Shown here: piece by piece, positions 30,238 to 38,333 of the stretch
Layout: each line of letters begins with the position of its first letter
Numbering within the stretch: position 1 is the first letter of the stretch
NCBI RefSeq assembly: GCF_000380335.1
Contig: NC_021149.1
Span: 2,594,501-2,658,500, forward strand
Length of the DNA stretch: 64,000 nucleotides
Direction of reading: 5' to 3'
From: Azotobacter vinelandii CA
Lineage (GTDB): Bacteria > Pseudomonadota > Gammaproteobacteria > Pseudomonadales > Pseudomonadaceae
Program-made: the position numbers and the translations under genes
Notes under the pieces: model-generated
Seen by the model: only the letters and a program-made list of their open reading frames with translations
What the model was told of the DNA's origin: nothing
Databases searched by the model: none

Positions 30238-31529
30238 TAGCGCCGTTTCACCCGGCGCGGGCGTCCGGTCGGCGTCCGTTCCGCGGCGACGCCGCCGTAG
30301 TAGGTCTCGTGGGTGGTACTGGCCTTGGCGTGGCCGAGATCGACCTGCAGGTTCCTGAGCGGCCGATGCGGCGCGTCGTAGCTGGCGCTGGTATGGCGCA
30401 GCCAGTAGGTGCTGGCGGCGCGCAGGCTGGAGACTTCCCGCTCGCCGCGACCCTCGGCCTGCATCCGTCTGACCGCGCTGTCGAAGCACTTCTGCACGAT
30501 GTTGCGGATCTGCCGGTCGGTCAGTCCGCCACGGCCGTCCAGCTTCAGCAGCAGCGGCACGTTCTCCCCCGGCTGCGGCAGCGGCGTCAGCTTGCGCGAC
30601 AGGCGATAGCGCTTGAGGTAGCCGAGCAGTTCGCTGCTCACCGAGATCCGCCGCTCCTTGCCACCCTTGCCGACGGTCACGTACCACCAGGCGCCGGCGC
30701 TGTCCTGCTGGAAGGCCTGCATGGTCGGATGCCAGTCGGGACGGCCGGCCAGCTCGGAGATGCGCAGGTACAGGGAGAACAGCGTGGCGACCACGAACAG
30801 GGTGCGTTCGTGTCGCTCCGGGTCCTGCTGGGCCATCCATTCCGCCGTCTCGATGACGAAGGCCCATTGCAGCGGGTTCAGCACCTTGCCCTCGATCGAG
30901 GGCGCACGCGTCTCGAAGAAGCGGCCCGGCTCCTCGATGGCGCGGAATGGATTGTCGAGCAGCCGGTCCTGCCCGACCAGGAAGTCGTAGAAGGAACAGC
31001 AGATGGTGAAGGCCTGCTTCAGCGAGCTTGCCGTGACCTTGTAGCGCTCCGGCGCCTGGCGAGGCATGCCGGTTTCGTCGGCGAGCTTGCGCGCCGCCTT
31101 GCTGCCGAGGATCTCGTAGGGACGCCATTGCGGATTGGGGACCAGTTCGCCGGGCTCCTCGCCGGCGATGAAGCGCCGCCGCACCGCCTGGCCGACCCAC
31201 TCCATGTCCGGCTCGCGGCTGAAGCCGAGAAAGGCCTCGGCGTCCTCGCGGGTCAGCTTCAGCACCGAACCCCCTTGCTTCAGCCAGCGCCACAGCAGCA
31301 GCCGCTCCACCTGGATGCGGTAGGCCTTGTAGGTGGTTTCCCAGCCGGCGTAGGCACGCAGGAAGTCGCGTGCGTGCAGGTAATCCGCCTTGGCCGGGAC
31401 CTCCGGTTCGAGCTTGTTGAGAAAACGCACGACGAAGCGGTTCTCGAACACCAGACTGCCCGGCGACAGCGCCAGGAAACGGGGATGGGTATCGAACAGC
31501 GGCTGGGGAGCGGGAGCGGGATCGGTCAT
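30237..31529 (-). CDS. Tyrosine recombinase/integrase (430 aa)
   Basis: Phage-integrase-family site-specific recombinase. Catalytic features in the C-terminal half: Arg in LYLRISELAG, Lys in VGKGGKERRISV, the WLRHTSAS box, His in DLGHAKAST and the nucleophile Tyr in THETYYGG. The position usually His in the HxLRH box is Tyr here (TYWLRH). The N-terminal half resembles a long SAM-like core-binding region and makes the protein larger than XerC/D. It lies 119 bp downstream of the KfrA-like gene, on the same strand, and may be cotranscribed with it. A second, divergent recombinase lies on the far side of kfrA. Substrate sites are unknown. Confidence 0.88.
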   Translation of the reverse strand: MTDPAPAPQPLFDTHPRFLALSPGSLVFENRFVVRFLNKLEPEVPAKADYLHARDFLRAYAGWETTYKAYRIQVERLLLWRWLKQGGSVLKLTREDAEAFLGFSREPDMEWVGQAVRRRFIAGEEPGELVPNPQWRPYEILGSKAARKLADETGMPRQAPERYKVTASSLKQAFTICCSFYDFLVGQDRLLDNPFRAIEEPGRFFETRAPSIEGKVLNPLQWAFVIETAEWMAQQDPERHERTLFVVATLFSLYLRISELAGRPDWHPTMQAFQQDSAGAWWYVTVGKGGKERRISVSSELLGYLKRYRLSRKLTPLPQPGENVPLLLKLDGRGGLTDRQIRNIVQKCFDSAVRRMQAEGRGEREVSSLRAASTYWLRHTSASYDAPHRPLRNLQVDLGHAKASTTHETYYGGVAAERTPTGRPRRVKRR

Positions 31530-31648
31530 CGGGCGGGGAGTCCGTCGGGTGGCTGGGCGTTGGAATACCGGTTCCGATTATAGGCACGACATCCGGCCGC
31601 GGAACGCCATGCTTCCCGCATGGGCGCAAGACTCGCGCTGAAACCGGC

Positions 31649-32671
31649 TCAGGACTTCTCCGGCTCCGGCGACGTCGGCCGCGCCCTCTCCCGCTCGTCC
31701 GCGAGCACCTGGCGCAGCAACTGCAATTCGGTGCCGGCCGCCGCCAGGTCGATGTGCAGCCGCTGCGCCTCCTGGCGCTGCGCATCGAGGGCCGCCTTCA
31801 GGCCGTCCGTTTCCGCCCGCGACAGGCCCAGGCGTTCCTGGAGGACTTCCCTGGCGGCATGGGATTGCGTCATCCGGTCGTGCAATGCGGCCAACTCGCC
31901 GGCCTGCCGCTCCAGCCGGTCGCGCTGCCCGTCCAGCTCCTTATCCTTATGAAGGCTTTCGCTGGCCAGGCGTTCGTTGGCACGGTTCAGTCGGGTCACC
32001 TCGTCCTGCTTGAGGATCAGGCTCTGCTGCAACTGGCGCAGCTCCATTTGTACCTGCTGTAGCTGAGCCTCATGGCGGCGCTGTTCCTGCTCGCGTTGTT
32101 CCTTGCTGGCCTGGCGGTAATGTTCCAAGGCCTCGCGGCCGTGGCGATGCTTTTCCTCCAGCGAGCGTACCTGCTCGTCGCGATCCTTCAGGTGCGCGGC
32201 CTGGTCCTGGTTGGCCTGGAGCAGGCGCGCCCGATCGATCTCGGCCAGTTGCCACTGTTCGCGGCTGTGCCGGTGGTGTTCTGTCTCGGCCTGCAAGCTG
32301 GCAGTCAGGCTGCCGACCTGTTCTTCCAAGTGCTGGATTCGCTCCTGGGCCCGAGCCTGACGCGCCTCGAACTCCGCCCGCTCGACTTCGCACTGCTGGC
32401 GCATCCGCGCGACGGTTTCCTCGGCCTCCTCCTGCAGGCGTGCGGCCAGCGGAGCGATCAGCGCGGCCAGTTCGTCGCTCAGGCCGGCGGCATTTCCTGC
32501 CCGCTCCGCCTCGCTCTCCTCCAGTTCCTTCAGATAGCGATGGATGGTGGTCTTCGAGCCGGTATTGCCCAGCTCGACGCGTACCGCATCGATGCTGGGA
32601 TGCTCGCCACGGGCCAGCAGTGCCTGCTGAGCCCGCATGACCAATGCCTTATTGATGCCGCCGCGCGCCAT
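31649..32671 (-). CDS. KfrA-like DNA-binding coiled-coil protein
   Basis: 340 aa. Residues 1-60 look like the KfrA N-terminal DNA-binding domain (GEHPSIDAVRVELGNTGSKT, then TIHRYLKELEE). Residues from about 75 to 330 are a nearly uninterrupted coiled coil rich in Glu, Gln, Arg and Leu (for example REQEQRRHEAQLQQVQMEL). KfrA proteins of plasmids bind inverted repeats in their own promoters and help segregation. Here the gene sits between two chromosomal tyrosine recombinase genes, so it may be an accessory or regulatory protein of a mobile unit. ATG 32671 has GGAGAGCG upstream. A nested palindrome at 32697-32726 lies immediately before it and is the likely binding site. Confidence 0.85.
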   Translation of the reverse strand: MARGGINKALVMRAQQALLARGEHPSIDAVRVELGNTGSKTTIHRYLKELEESEAERAGNAAGLSDELAALIAPLAARLQEEAEETVARMRQQCEVERAEFEARQARAQERIQHLEEQVGSLTASLQAETEHHRHSREQWQLAEIDRARLLQANQDQAAHLKDRDEQVRSLEEKHRHGREALEHYRQASKEQREQEQRRHEAQLQQVQMELRQLQQSLILKQDEVTRLNRANERLASESLHKDKELDGQRDRLERQAGELAALHDRMTQSHAAREVLQERLGLSRAETDGLKAALDAQRQEAQRLHIDLAAAGTELQLLRQVLADERERARPTSPEPEKS

Positions 32672-32696
32672 GGATGATTCGCTCTCCAGCCTATTT

Positions 32697-32726
32697 CATA
32701 CTGTTTTACATAGTATGTAATTACAT
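32697..32726. promoter_or_regulatory. Nested palindromic operator between kfrA-like and recombinase genes
   Basis: Three TTACAT half-sites in alternating orientation: 32706-32711, 32715-32720 (as ATGTAA) and 32721-32726. They form a perfect TTACATA-G-TATGTAA palindrome (32706-32720) and a perfect 12-bp ATGTAATTACAT palindrome (32715-32726). CATACT/AGTATG (32697-32717) overlaps them. The site is AT-rich within GC-rich DNA and begins 25 bp before the kfrA-like start. KfrA proteins autoregulate through inverted repeats, so it is probably an operator. It could also be a recombination core. Confidence 0.6.
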
Positions 32727-32774
32727 GGTTACTTTCAGCCAATACGACGATGAAAACCAGAATTTCTGATAGCT

Positions 32775-32791
32775 GATAATTAAGGATTATC
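32775..32791. repeat. Inverted repeat upstream of the 325-aa recombinase
   Basis: GATAAT-TAAGG-ATTATC, perfect 6-bp arms, 57 bp before the recombinase ATG at 32849. It may be a second protein-binding site or part of its promoter. Confidence 0.4.
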
Positions 32792-32848
32792 CGCTGACAG
32801 CCATGCAGGCGGCTGCGAGAATGGCGCCTTTCGTACTGGAGACGGACG

Positions 32849-33826
32849 ATGAGTGAGATCGAGCGCTATCTGCAGGCCGGCACCCGGGAGAACACCCGGC
32901 GCAGCTACCAGTCGGCCATCGAGCACTTCGAGGTGAGCTGGGGCGGTTTCCTGCCGGCGACCGGCGACAGCGTGGCGCGCTATCTGGTCGCCCACGCCGG
33001 CAAACTGTCGCTGAATACGCTGAAGCTGCGCCTCGCCGCCCTGGCCCAGTGGCACATCAGCCAGGGCTTCCCCGATCCGACCAAGGCGCCGGTGGTGCGT
33101 CAGGTGCTCAAGGGGGTCCGCGCCCTGCATCCGGTACGGGAGAAACAGGCCGCACCGCTGCCACTGCAACATCTCCAGCAGGCCGTCGACTGGCTGAACG
33201 CCGAAGCCAGCGCGGCCGAGGTCCGCGGGGATGGAGCCAGCCTGCTGCGCTGCCGGCGCGATTCCGCCCTGCTGCTGATCGGCTTCTGGCGGGGCTTTCG
33301 CAGCGACGAGCTGTGCCGCCTGGAAGTCGAACGCATCCAGGCGGTGGCCGGCGTAGGCATGGAAATCCACTTGCCACGCAGCAAAGGCGATCGCGACTTT
33401 CTCGGCACCACCCATCGCGCTCCGGCGCTGAAACGGCTGTGCCCGGTGCAGGCCTATCTGGACTGGATCGCCCTCGCTGGCCTGACGCGGGGACCGGTGT
33501 TCCGCCGGCTAGACCGCTGGGGCAATCTCGGCGCGGACGGCCTCAACCCCAATAGCCTCATTGCTCTGCTACGGCAGATCCTCGAGCGCGCCGGAGTGCC
33601 CGCCGAGTCGTACAGCAGCCACTCGCTGCGCCGCGGTTTTGCTACCTGGGCCGCCGCCAATGGCTGGGACCTCAAGAGCCTGATGGGCTACGTAGGCTGG
33701 AAGGATGTGAAGTCGGCCATGCGCTACATCGACCCCACCCTGTCCTTCGGCGGTTTAGCCGCCAGGCCGCTCCTGGAAAGCGGGAATGATGCCCTGCCGG
33801 AAAGCCTCGATCCGTCTGACTCTTGA
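32849..33826 (+). CDS. Tyrosine recombinase/integrase (325 aa)
   Basis: Complete tyrosine recombinase. The N-terminal core-binding domain is about residues 1-100 (TRENTRRSYQSAIEHFEVSW; LSLNTLKLRLAALAQWH). The catalytic domain has Arg in FWRGFRSDELCRL, Lys in LPRSKGDRDF, HSLRRGFATWA (H-x-L-R), Trp in MGYVGWKDVKSA and the nucleophile Tyr in MRYID. All key residues are present, unlike the larger recombinase nearby. It is transcribed away from the KfrA-like gene across a 177-bp region holding palindromes. Two recombinases plus a DNA-binding partner recall Tn554-type elements, but the third protein differs. Confidence 0.9.
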   Translation: MSEIERYLQAGTRENTRRSYQSAIEHFEVSWGGFLPATGDSVARYLVAHAGKLSLNTLKLRLAALAQWHISQGFPDPTKAPVVRQVLKGVRALHPVREKQAAPLPLQHLQQAVDWLNAEASAAEVRGDGASLLRCRRDSALLLIGFWRGFRSDELCRLEVERIQAVAGVGMEIHLPRSKGDRDFLGTTHRAPALKRLCPVQAYLDWIALAGLTRGPVFRRLDRWGNLGADGLNPNSLIALLRQILERAGVPAESYSSHSLRRGFATWAAANGWDLKSLMGYVGWKDVKSAMRYIDPTLSFGGLAARPLLESGNDALPESLDPSDS

Positions 33827-34538
33827 TTGCGTGTTTTTTGGTGTGAGGGGTTATTTGGGTGAATGTATCTTTATTCATGATTTCCGATTTCAGTAAGAAC
33901 TACCCAGAGCCTCTTGCAATGCCTGCCACAGCCCGCCAGGCCAGTCGAATTGAAGACGACCGGCCGGCCGGCGACGGTTGTGGAGAAATGACAGCATCTG
34001 GATGGAATGCCATATGCCATGAGTGGCACCGAACGACCGCAGTGCTTCCACGGCATCGGCGAGTCGAAACAGGTGCGGCGGCACATGGCGTGGCAAGCCG
34101 CACAACGGCTTCGGCCTGGGCATCTGCGGATGTTCGATATGTTGCGGTGCGGCGAATCACTGAACCGGCACCGCTCATTCCCTTGCGGGACAAGCGCTAT
34201 ATGGACATCCCGAGCACTGTACCGCGATGCCCAGCGAGAGGAGTCCCGGCCCTGGCCGGCCTGGACGGGCCGGCACTTCGCCGCTGCCGGACGACTGCTC
34301 CGTGAAGGTCATTCGCTGCTGTGCAATTACCCCTGCCTGAGCCAACCGGGACCGGCGAGGTACGTGGTCTGGCGCCGGTCGCCCCTGCGTGAGCCGCGTC
34401 TATTGCATACCGACATTGGCGGAGTTCGCCCGTGTATCGTCATGGAGGAGTCATCGATTGCCACCTGCCGCCCCATGGACCGGTCTTGCAGCGGACCGTG
34501 TCGCCATCGGCGGGCCTGAAACTCTCCTGGCGCCCTTC
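33827..34538. other. Region after the recombinase module, mostly without supported genes
   Basis: 712 bp. It starts with an AT-rich patch holding TGAAT/ATTCA arms at 33860-33877. One small minus-strand ORF (33890-34123) has plausible codon use. The rest shows overlapping open frames with no ribosome binding site or recognisable product. It may be the decayed edge of the recombinase element. Confidence 0.45.
33890..34123 (-). CDS. Possible small protein next to the recombinase module
   Basis: 77-aa frame starting at ATG 34123, with a composition like a real protein (RLADAVEALRSFGATHG; WPGGLWQALQEALGSS) and ordinary high-GC third positions in much of it. No family is recognised and there is no strong ribosome binding site. 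It faces the end of the 325-aa recombinase gene. It could be an accessory gene of the element or chance. Confidence 0.35.
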   Translation of the reverse strand: MPRPKPLCGLPRHVPPHLFRLADAVEALRSFGATHGIWHSIQMLSFLHNRRRPAGRLQFDWPGGLWQALQEALGSSY

Positions 34539-35198
34539 TCAACCCGCCAGATGCTGGAGAAACCACTGGCCGGCCAGCCGCTCCACCTCTTCCAGTTTCC
34601 CCTGCTCCTCGAACAGGTGGGTGGCGCCCGGCACCACCGCCAGTTCGTGCTGGCAACGCAGCCGCCCGGCGGCCTGCCGGTTCAAGGCGAGGACCTCGCT
34701 GTCCAGTTCGCCGACGATGAACAGCGAAGGCGCATGCACCTTTTCCAGAACGTCGGTCGCCAGATCGACGCGGCCGCCCCGGGAAACCAGCGCGGCGATG
34801 TCGGCCGGACGCGCCGCCGCGGCGATCAGCGCGGCAGCGGCGCCGGTGCTGGCGCCGAACAAACCGAGCTTCAGATCACGCAGATCGGCATTGGCGCGCA
34901 ACTGGTCGACCACGCCGCTCAAGCGCTCGCTGAGCAACGGAATGTCGAAGCGCAACTGACGGCTGACCTCGTCGATGGGCTGCTCTTCCTCGGTGAGCAG
35001 GTCGAACAGCAGGGTGGCCATCCCCAGGCCGTTGAAAAACCGCGCGACGCTGCGATTGCGCGGACTGTGCCGGCTGCTGCCGCTGCCATGCACGAACACC
35101 ACAAGCCCCTGCGCGTCCTCGGGGGCGATCAGGTCGCCATGCAGCCTGACCTTGCCCAGGGGGAAACGCATCGGATGCGGCACAACAGGACTCTTCAT
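34539..35198 (-). CDS. Alpha/beta hydrolase (dienelactone-hydrolase-like), paired with a phosphoribosyltransferase
   Basis: 219-aa alpha/beta-hydrolase fold protein. The oxyanion segment VVFVHGSGSSRHSPRN is near residue 35, the nucleophile Ser lies in GLFGASTGAAAAL, the acid in IVGELDSEV and the His in PGATHLFEEQG. The substrate is unknown. Its ATG overlaps the stop of the upstream phosphoribosyltransferase gene by 4 bp (35195-35198), so translation is probably coupled. Hydrolase/phosphoribosyltransferase pairs of this kind are common, sometimes as fusions, near universal stress and Hsp20 genes, as here. Confidence 0.85.
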   Translation of the reverse strand: MKSPVVPHPMRFPLGKVRLHGDLIAPEDAQGLVVFVHGSGSSRHSPRNRSVARFFNGLGMATLLFDLLTEEEQPIDEVSRQLRFDIPLLSERLSGVVDQLRANADLRDLKLGLFGASTGAAAALIAAAARPADIAALVSRGGRVDLATDVLEKVHAPSLFIVGELDSEVLALNRQAAGRLRCQHELAVVPGATHLFEEQGKLEEVERLAGQWFLQHLAG

Positions 35199-35881
35199 GC
35201 TTGTCTTTCTCCATCGTTATTCGTTCTGTTCGCTGACCATGCCTGCCGCAGCAATTCCTGTACCTCGCGATCGGAGGTCTGGCCGAAATCCTGGTACCAG
35301 TAGCCGATGGCCACGAGATCCTGCGGCGAGAACAGGCAGATTACCCGATCTGCCTGCCGGCGTAGCCGCTCGACCGTATCCAGCGCACCGACCGGCACGG
35401 CGACGATCACCTGCGCGGCCCCCAGCAGCTTCGCCGCCTCGATGGCCGCGCGCATGGTGGCGCCGGTCGCCAAGCCATCGTCGATCAGGATCACCGGCCG
35501 GCCGCGTACCGATGGTGGCGGCCGCTCCCCTCGATAGACCCGCTCGCGACGCTGCAACTCCTGGAGTTCGCGTTCGGCGACGGCGTCGACCGTGGCCGTG
35601 GTCACATGGGCGTAGTGGACGATGTCCTCGTTCATCACCCGCACCGCGCCGCTGGCGATGGCGCCCATCGCCAGCTCCGCATGGCCCGGCAGACCGAGCT
35701 TGCGCACCAGCAGAACGTCCAGCTCCAAGCCCAGGCGGCTGGCCGCCTCGTAGGCCACCGGCACCCCGCCGCGCGGCAGGGCGAGCACCAGGGCATCGTC
35801 CCATGGACCTTCCGAGGCCAGCCGCTCCGCCAGGGCTCGACCGGCATGAACCCGGTCGGGAAAAGGAATGGTCAGGTTCAT
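35195..35881 (-). CDS. Phosphoribosyltransferase-family protein
   Basis: About 228 aa. The PRPP-binding loop is clear (VILIDDGLATGATMRAA). The N-terminal region ALPRGGVPVAYEAASRLGL, then DVLLVRKLGLPGHAE, is typical of the ComF/PRT-like group linked to hydrolases. The nucleobase partner is unknown. ATG 35881 begins the conserved MNLTIPFPDR; GTG 35887 is an alternative two codons earlier. It is the first gene of a two-gene unit with the hydrolase. It is divergent from the zinc-ribbon gene, 117 bp away. Confidence 0.85.
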   Translation of the reverse strand: MNLTIPFPDRVHAGRALAERLASEGPWDDALVLALPRGGVPVAYEAASRLGLELDVLLVRKLGLPGHAELAMGAIASGAVRVMNEDIVHYAHVTTATVDAVAERELQELQRRERVYRGERPPPSVRGRPVILIDDGLATGATMRAAIEAAKLLGAAQVIVAVPVGALDTVERLRRQADRVICLFSPQDLVAIGYWYQDFGQTSDREVQELLRQAWSANRTNNDGERQA

Positions 35882-35998
35882 TTGCACGGCTCCGCTGCAC
35901 TTCTATGCTTTGAAGTCTGGCCCAATAAATCCGCGTCATGGACGGCTGGACGGAAATCGCGACGGATAGCCGAACTCCCTATGCAGCGAGGTGCTGTC

Positions 35999-36478
35999 AT
36001 GGACACGCGACACGACCAACTGTACCAGCAGGACGTCCACGATCCCTATCTCCGCCACTGGCATGCCCACGGCAATGCGCTCTGTCCGGAGTGCGGGGTT
36101 TCCTATCGGGCGGGACGCTGGTCCTGGGAGGGGCTGGACGACGCCGAACAGGCGGAACGGACCCTCTGCCCGGCCTGCCGGCGCATCGCCGACAAGGCTC
36201 CGGCCGGCAACCTGACCCTGGCCGGTAGTTTCGTCAGGGAACACAGCGACGAAATCTGCAACCTGCTGCACAACACCGAAGCGCTGGAAAAGCGGGAGCA
36301 TCCCCTCGAACGGCTGATGACCATCAGCGACGAAGCCGAAGGGCTGATGGTGACGACCACCGGCATACACCTGGCCAATCGTCTCGGACATGTGTTGGAA
36401 GCGGCCTTCAAGGGCCATGCCGACTACAGCTACAGCGACGATCGGAGCGCGCTGCGGGTCCGCTGGGAGCGCGACTGA
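35999..36478 (+). CDS. BCAM0308-like zinc-ribbon protein
   Basis: 159 aa. Two Cys pairs (CPECG near residue 28 and CPACR near 60) look like a zinc ribbon resembling nucleotide-binding export adaptor proteins. The C-terminal half has a compact alpha/beta pattern ending in SDDRSALRVRWERD. I recognise it as similar to the BCAM0308 family, whose function is unknown to me. ATG 35999 follows GAGG by 7 bases; ATG 35981 and an earlier frame start have weaker sites. It lies in a cluster of stress-type genes and ends 18 bp before the convergent FAD/FeS reductase. Confidence 0.7.
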   Translation: MDTRHDQLYQQDVHDPYLRHWHAHGNALCPECGVSYRAGRWSWEGLDDAEQAERTLCPACRRIADKAPAGNLTLAGSFVREHSDEICNLLHNTEALEKREHPLERLMTISDEAEGLMVTTTGIHLANRLGHVLEAAFKGHADYSYSDDRSALRVRWERD

Positions 36479-36496
36479 AAGGCTGCCGCATCGGCC

Positions 36497-37321
36497 TCAG
36501 CAGGGCCGGCGCGCATCCTGCTCCTCGGCGATCCGGTCGAGATAGCGGTCGTAGCGATAGACCGGCCCTTCCTGGCAGACCGATCCGCGCCCGACATGGC
36601 AACGTCCGCAATGGCCCATGCCGCAGTCCAGGCGCCGCCCGATCGACAGCCAGATCCCGGTCGGCGGCACACCGTGCGCCAGGCAGAGTTCGGCGACACT
36701 GCGCATCAGCGGCTCCGGCCCGCAACAGAGCACGGCGTCCGGAACCTGGCTGGCGAGCCGGCTCCGCAGCGGCTCCAGCGGATTGCAGCCGACACGGCCG
36801 TCTTCCCGCCGCTCCAGGGTTTCGATGAGCTCCAGGGCTTCCCGCCAGCGTGCCCGCTCCCGGGCCAGCACCTGGTGGCCCGGGCTGCGCGCCCCATAGA
36901 CGAGCGTCAGGGCCGCCTGATGGCCGGCACGGAGCAGCGCCTCGATCAACCCGGCCAGCGCCGCCAGGCCACTGCCGCCGGCGACCACCAGCACCCGGCG
37001 AGCGCCCGACAGCTCCGGCCAGCCGGTGCCGAAGGCGCCCCGGTAGCCCAGGCGCGAGCCCGGCTCCTGCGCGAACAGGGCCGCGCTCACCGTGCCCTCC
37101 CGGCGGATCAACGCAGAGAACCGCCCCTGCCAGTCCGGCGGGCGGACATAACTGAAGGGCGCCTCGCCGGCGCCCGGCACCGTCAGCATGAAGAACTGCC
37201 CGGGCATGACGGCCTGGTCGCCGGACCGGAGCGACTGCAGCGCAAAGCTGAAATGCCGGATTCCTTCGCCTTCGTCGTGGAATTCGAGCAACTGCACGGA
37301 GCGCGGAACCAGGCTGACCAT
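36497..37321 (-). CDS. FAD/NAD(P)-binding reductase with [2Fe-2S] tail (hydrogenase gamma/PyrK-like)
   Basis: 274 aa. Ferredoxin-reductase fold: flavin domain (MPGQFFMLTVPGAGEAPFSY), nucleotide-binding domain (LVVAGGSGLAALAGLIEAL; LVYGARSPG) and CCGPEPLMRSV. The C-terminal cluster motif is C-x4-C-x2-C-x8-C within LDCGMGHCGRCHVGRGSVCQ. This is the layout of dihydroorotate dehydrogenase B electron-transfer subunits and sulfhydrogenase gamma subunits. No hydrogenase or dihydroorotate dehydrogenase partner is adjacent, so the electron acceptor is unknown. It stands alone, divergent from hsp20. Confidence 0.82.
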   Translation of the reverse strand: MVSLVPRSVQLLEFHDEGEGIRHFSFALQSLRSGDQAVMPGQFFMLTVPGAGEAPFSYVRPPDWQGRFSALIRREGTVSAALFAQEPGSRLGYRGAFGTGWPELSGARRVLVVAGGSGLAALAGLIEALLRAGHQAALTLVYGARSPGHQVLARERARWREALELIETLERREDGRVGCNPLEPLRSRLASQVPDAVLCCGPEPLMRSVAELCLAHGVPPTGIWLSIGRRLDCGMGHCGRCHVGRGSVCQEGPVYRYDRYLDRIAEEQDARRPC

Positions 37322-37549
37322 GATGATTCAATCCTCTGCATTGGGAGCCGATGCATACGACAGGAAGAAAGGTCGTAGCCGTCGTCGCGGACGGCGGGTA
37401 TGGCCAGAGAATACTATCCTTTCCATGCAGAGCGCTGGCCGGCATTTCGTCGCCTGCCATGGGCAGGCAATAGAATTCGCCCGGTCATGTGCTTGACTGA
37501 GATGCGCTTGAACTTTCCTTTTCCATCAAATCACATGGAGGAAATAATC

Positions 37550-38146
37550 ATGGCTCAAGCAAATCAGAATGTTCCTGTCAACAGGGAGCGGCAGTCCCAG
37601 CGGCCCGCGGCCTCGTCCGGCGATCTCTGGCGCCCGCTGACCAGCCTGCGCCAGCAGATCGATCATCTTTTCGAGGATTTCGATCGCATATCGCCGTTCT
37701 GGCCGATGGGACGCAGCGCCTTCGGCAGCCTGATGGAGCCCTTCGGCCGGGCCGGCAGGGAAATGGCCAGCATGCCCGCGGTCGACATCGTCGATCAGGA
37801 CAAGGCCATTCTCATCAGTGCGGAACTACCCGGCATGGACGAGCAGAACATCGAGCTCAAGGTGTGTAACGGCAACCTGATGCTCAAGGGCGAGAAGAGG
37901 GAGGAACGGGAAGAAAACAGCCAGGGCCTCTACCTCTCCGAGCGCAGCTATGGCGCCTTCCAGCGCAGTTTCGCCCTGCCGGACAGCGTCGATGCCGACA
38001 ACATCGAAGCCCACTTCGACAAGGGGGTGCTGACCATCACCCTGCCGAAACGCCCCGAGGCGCAACAGTCGGAGAGGGCCATCGAGATCCGGCGCGGGGA
38101 AGCGGCTGCGCAGCAGCAGGATACTACCCAGGCCACTACCCATTGA
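37550..38146 (+). CDS. Hsp20/alpha-crystallin small heat shock protein
   Basis: 198 aa, longer than IbpA-type proteins because of an N-terminal extension (DLWRPLTSLRQQIDHLFEDF). The alpha-crystallin domain covers about residues 75-180 (PAVDIVDQDKAILISAELPG; LKGEKREEREE; FDKGVLTITLPKRPEA). The start is ATG 37550 with AGGAAA upstream; the earlier frame start at 37400 has no support. It should act as an ATP-independent holdase. The upstream 228 bp are AT-rich relative to the window and must hold its promoter. It is convergent with the GroEL-like gene. Confidence 0.93.
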   Translation: MAQANQNVPVNRERQSQRPAASSGDLWRPLTSLRQQIDHLFEDFDRISPFWPMGRSAFGSLMEPFGRAGREMASMPAVDIVDQDKAILISAELPGMDEQNIELKVCNGNLMLKGEKREEREENSQGLYLSERSYGAFQRSFALPDSVDADNIEAHFDKGVLTITLPKRPEAQQSERAIEIRRGEAAAQQQDTTQATTH

Positions 38147-38333
38147 TGCCCTGATGGAGTAGTTCGCGGCTGCCAGACAGTCCGCATGATCCGCTTCGCT
38201 GGGGCGCAAAGATGATCGGGCCGCCCGTCATCGAGGGCGCCCCAGCCACACAGGTTCACCCCCCTGCTAGCCGACACTCCTTCTGCCTGTTCTCTGCGCA
38301 CGGCAGACACACGGCAGCGGAAACCCCCACCGC

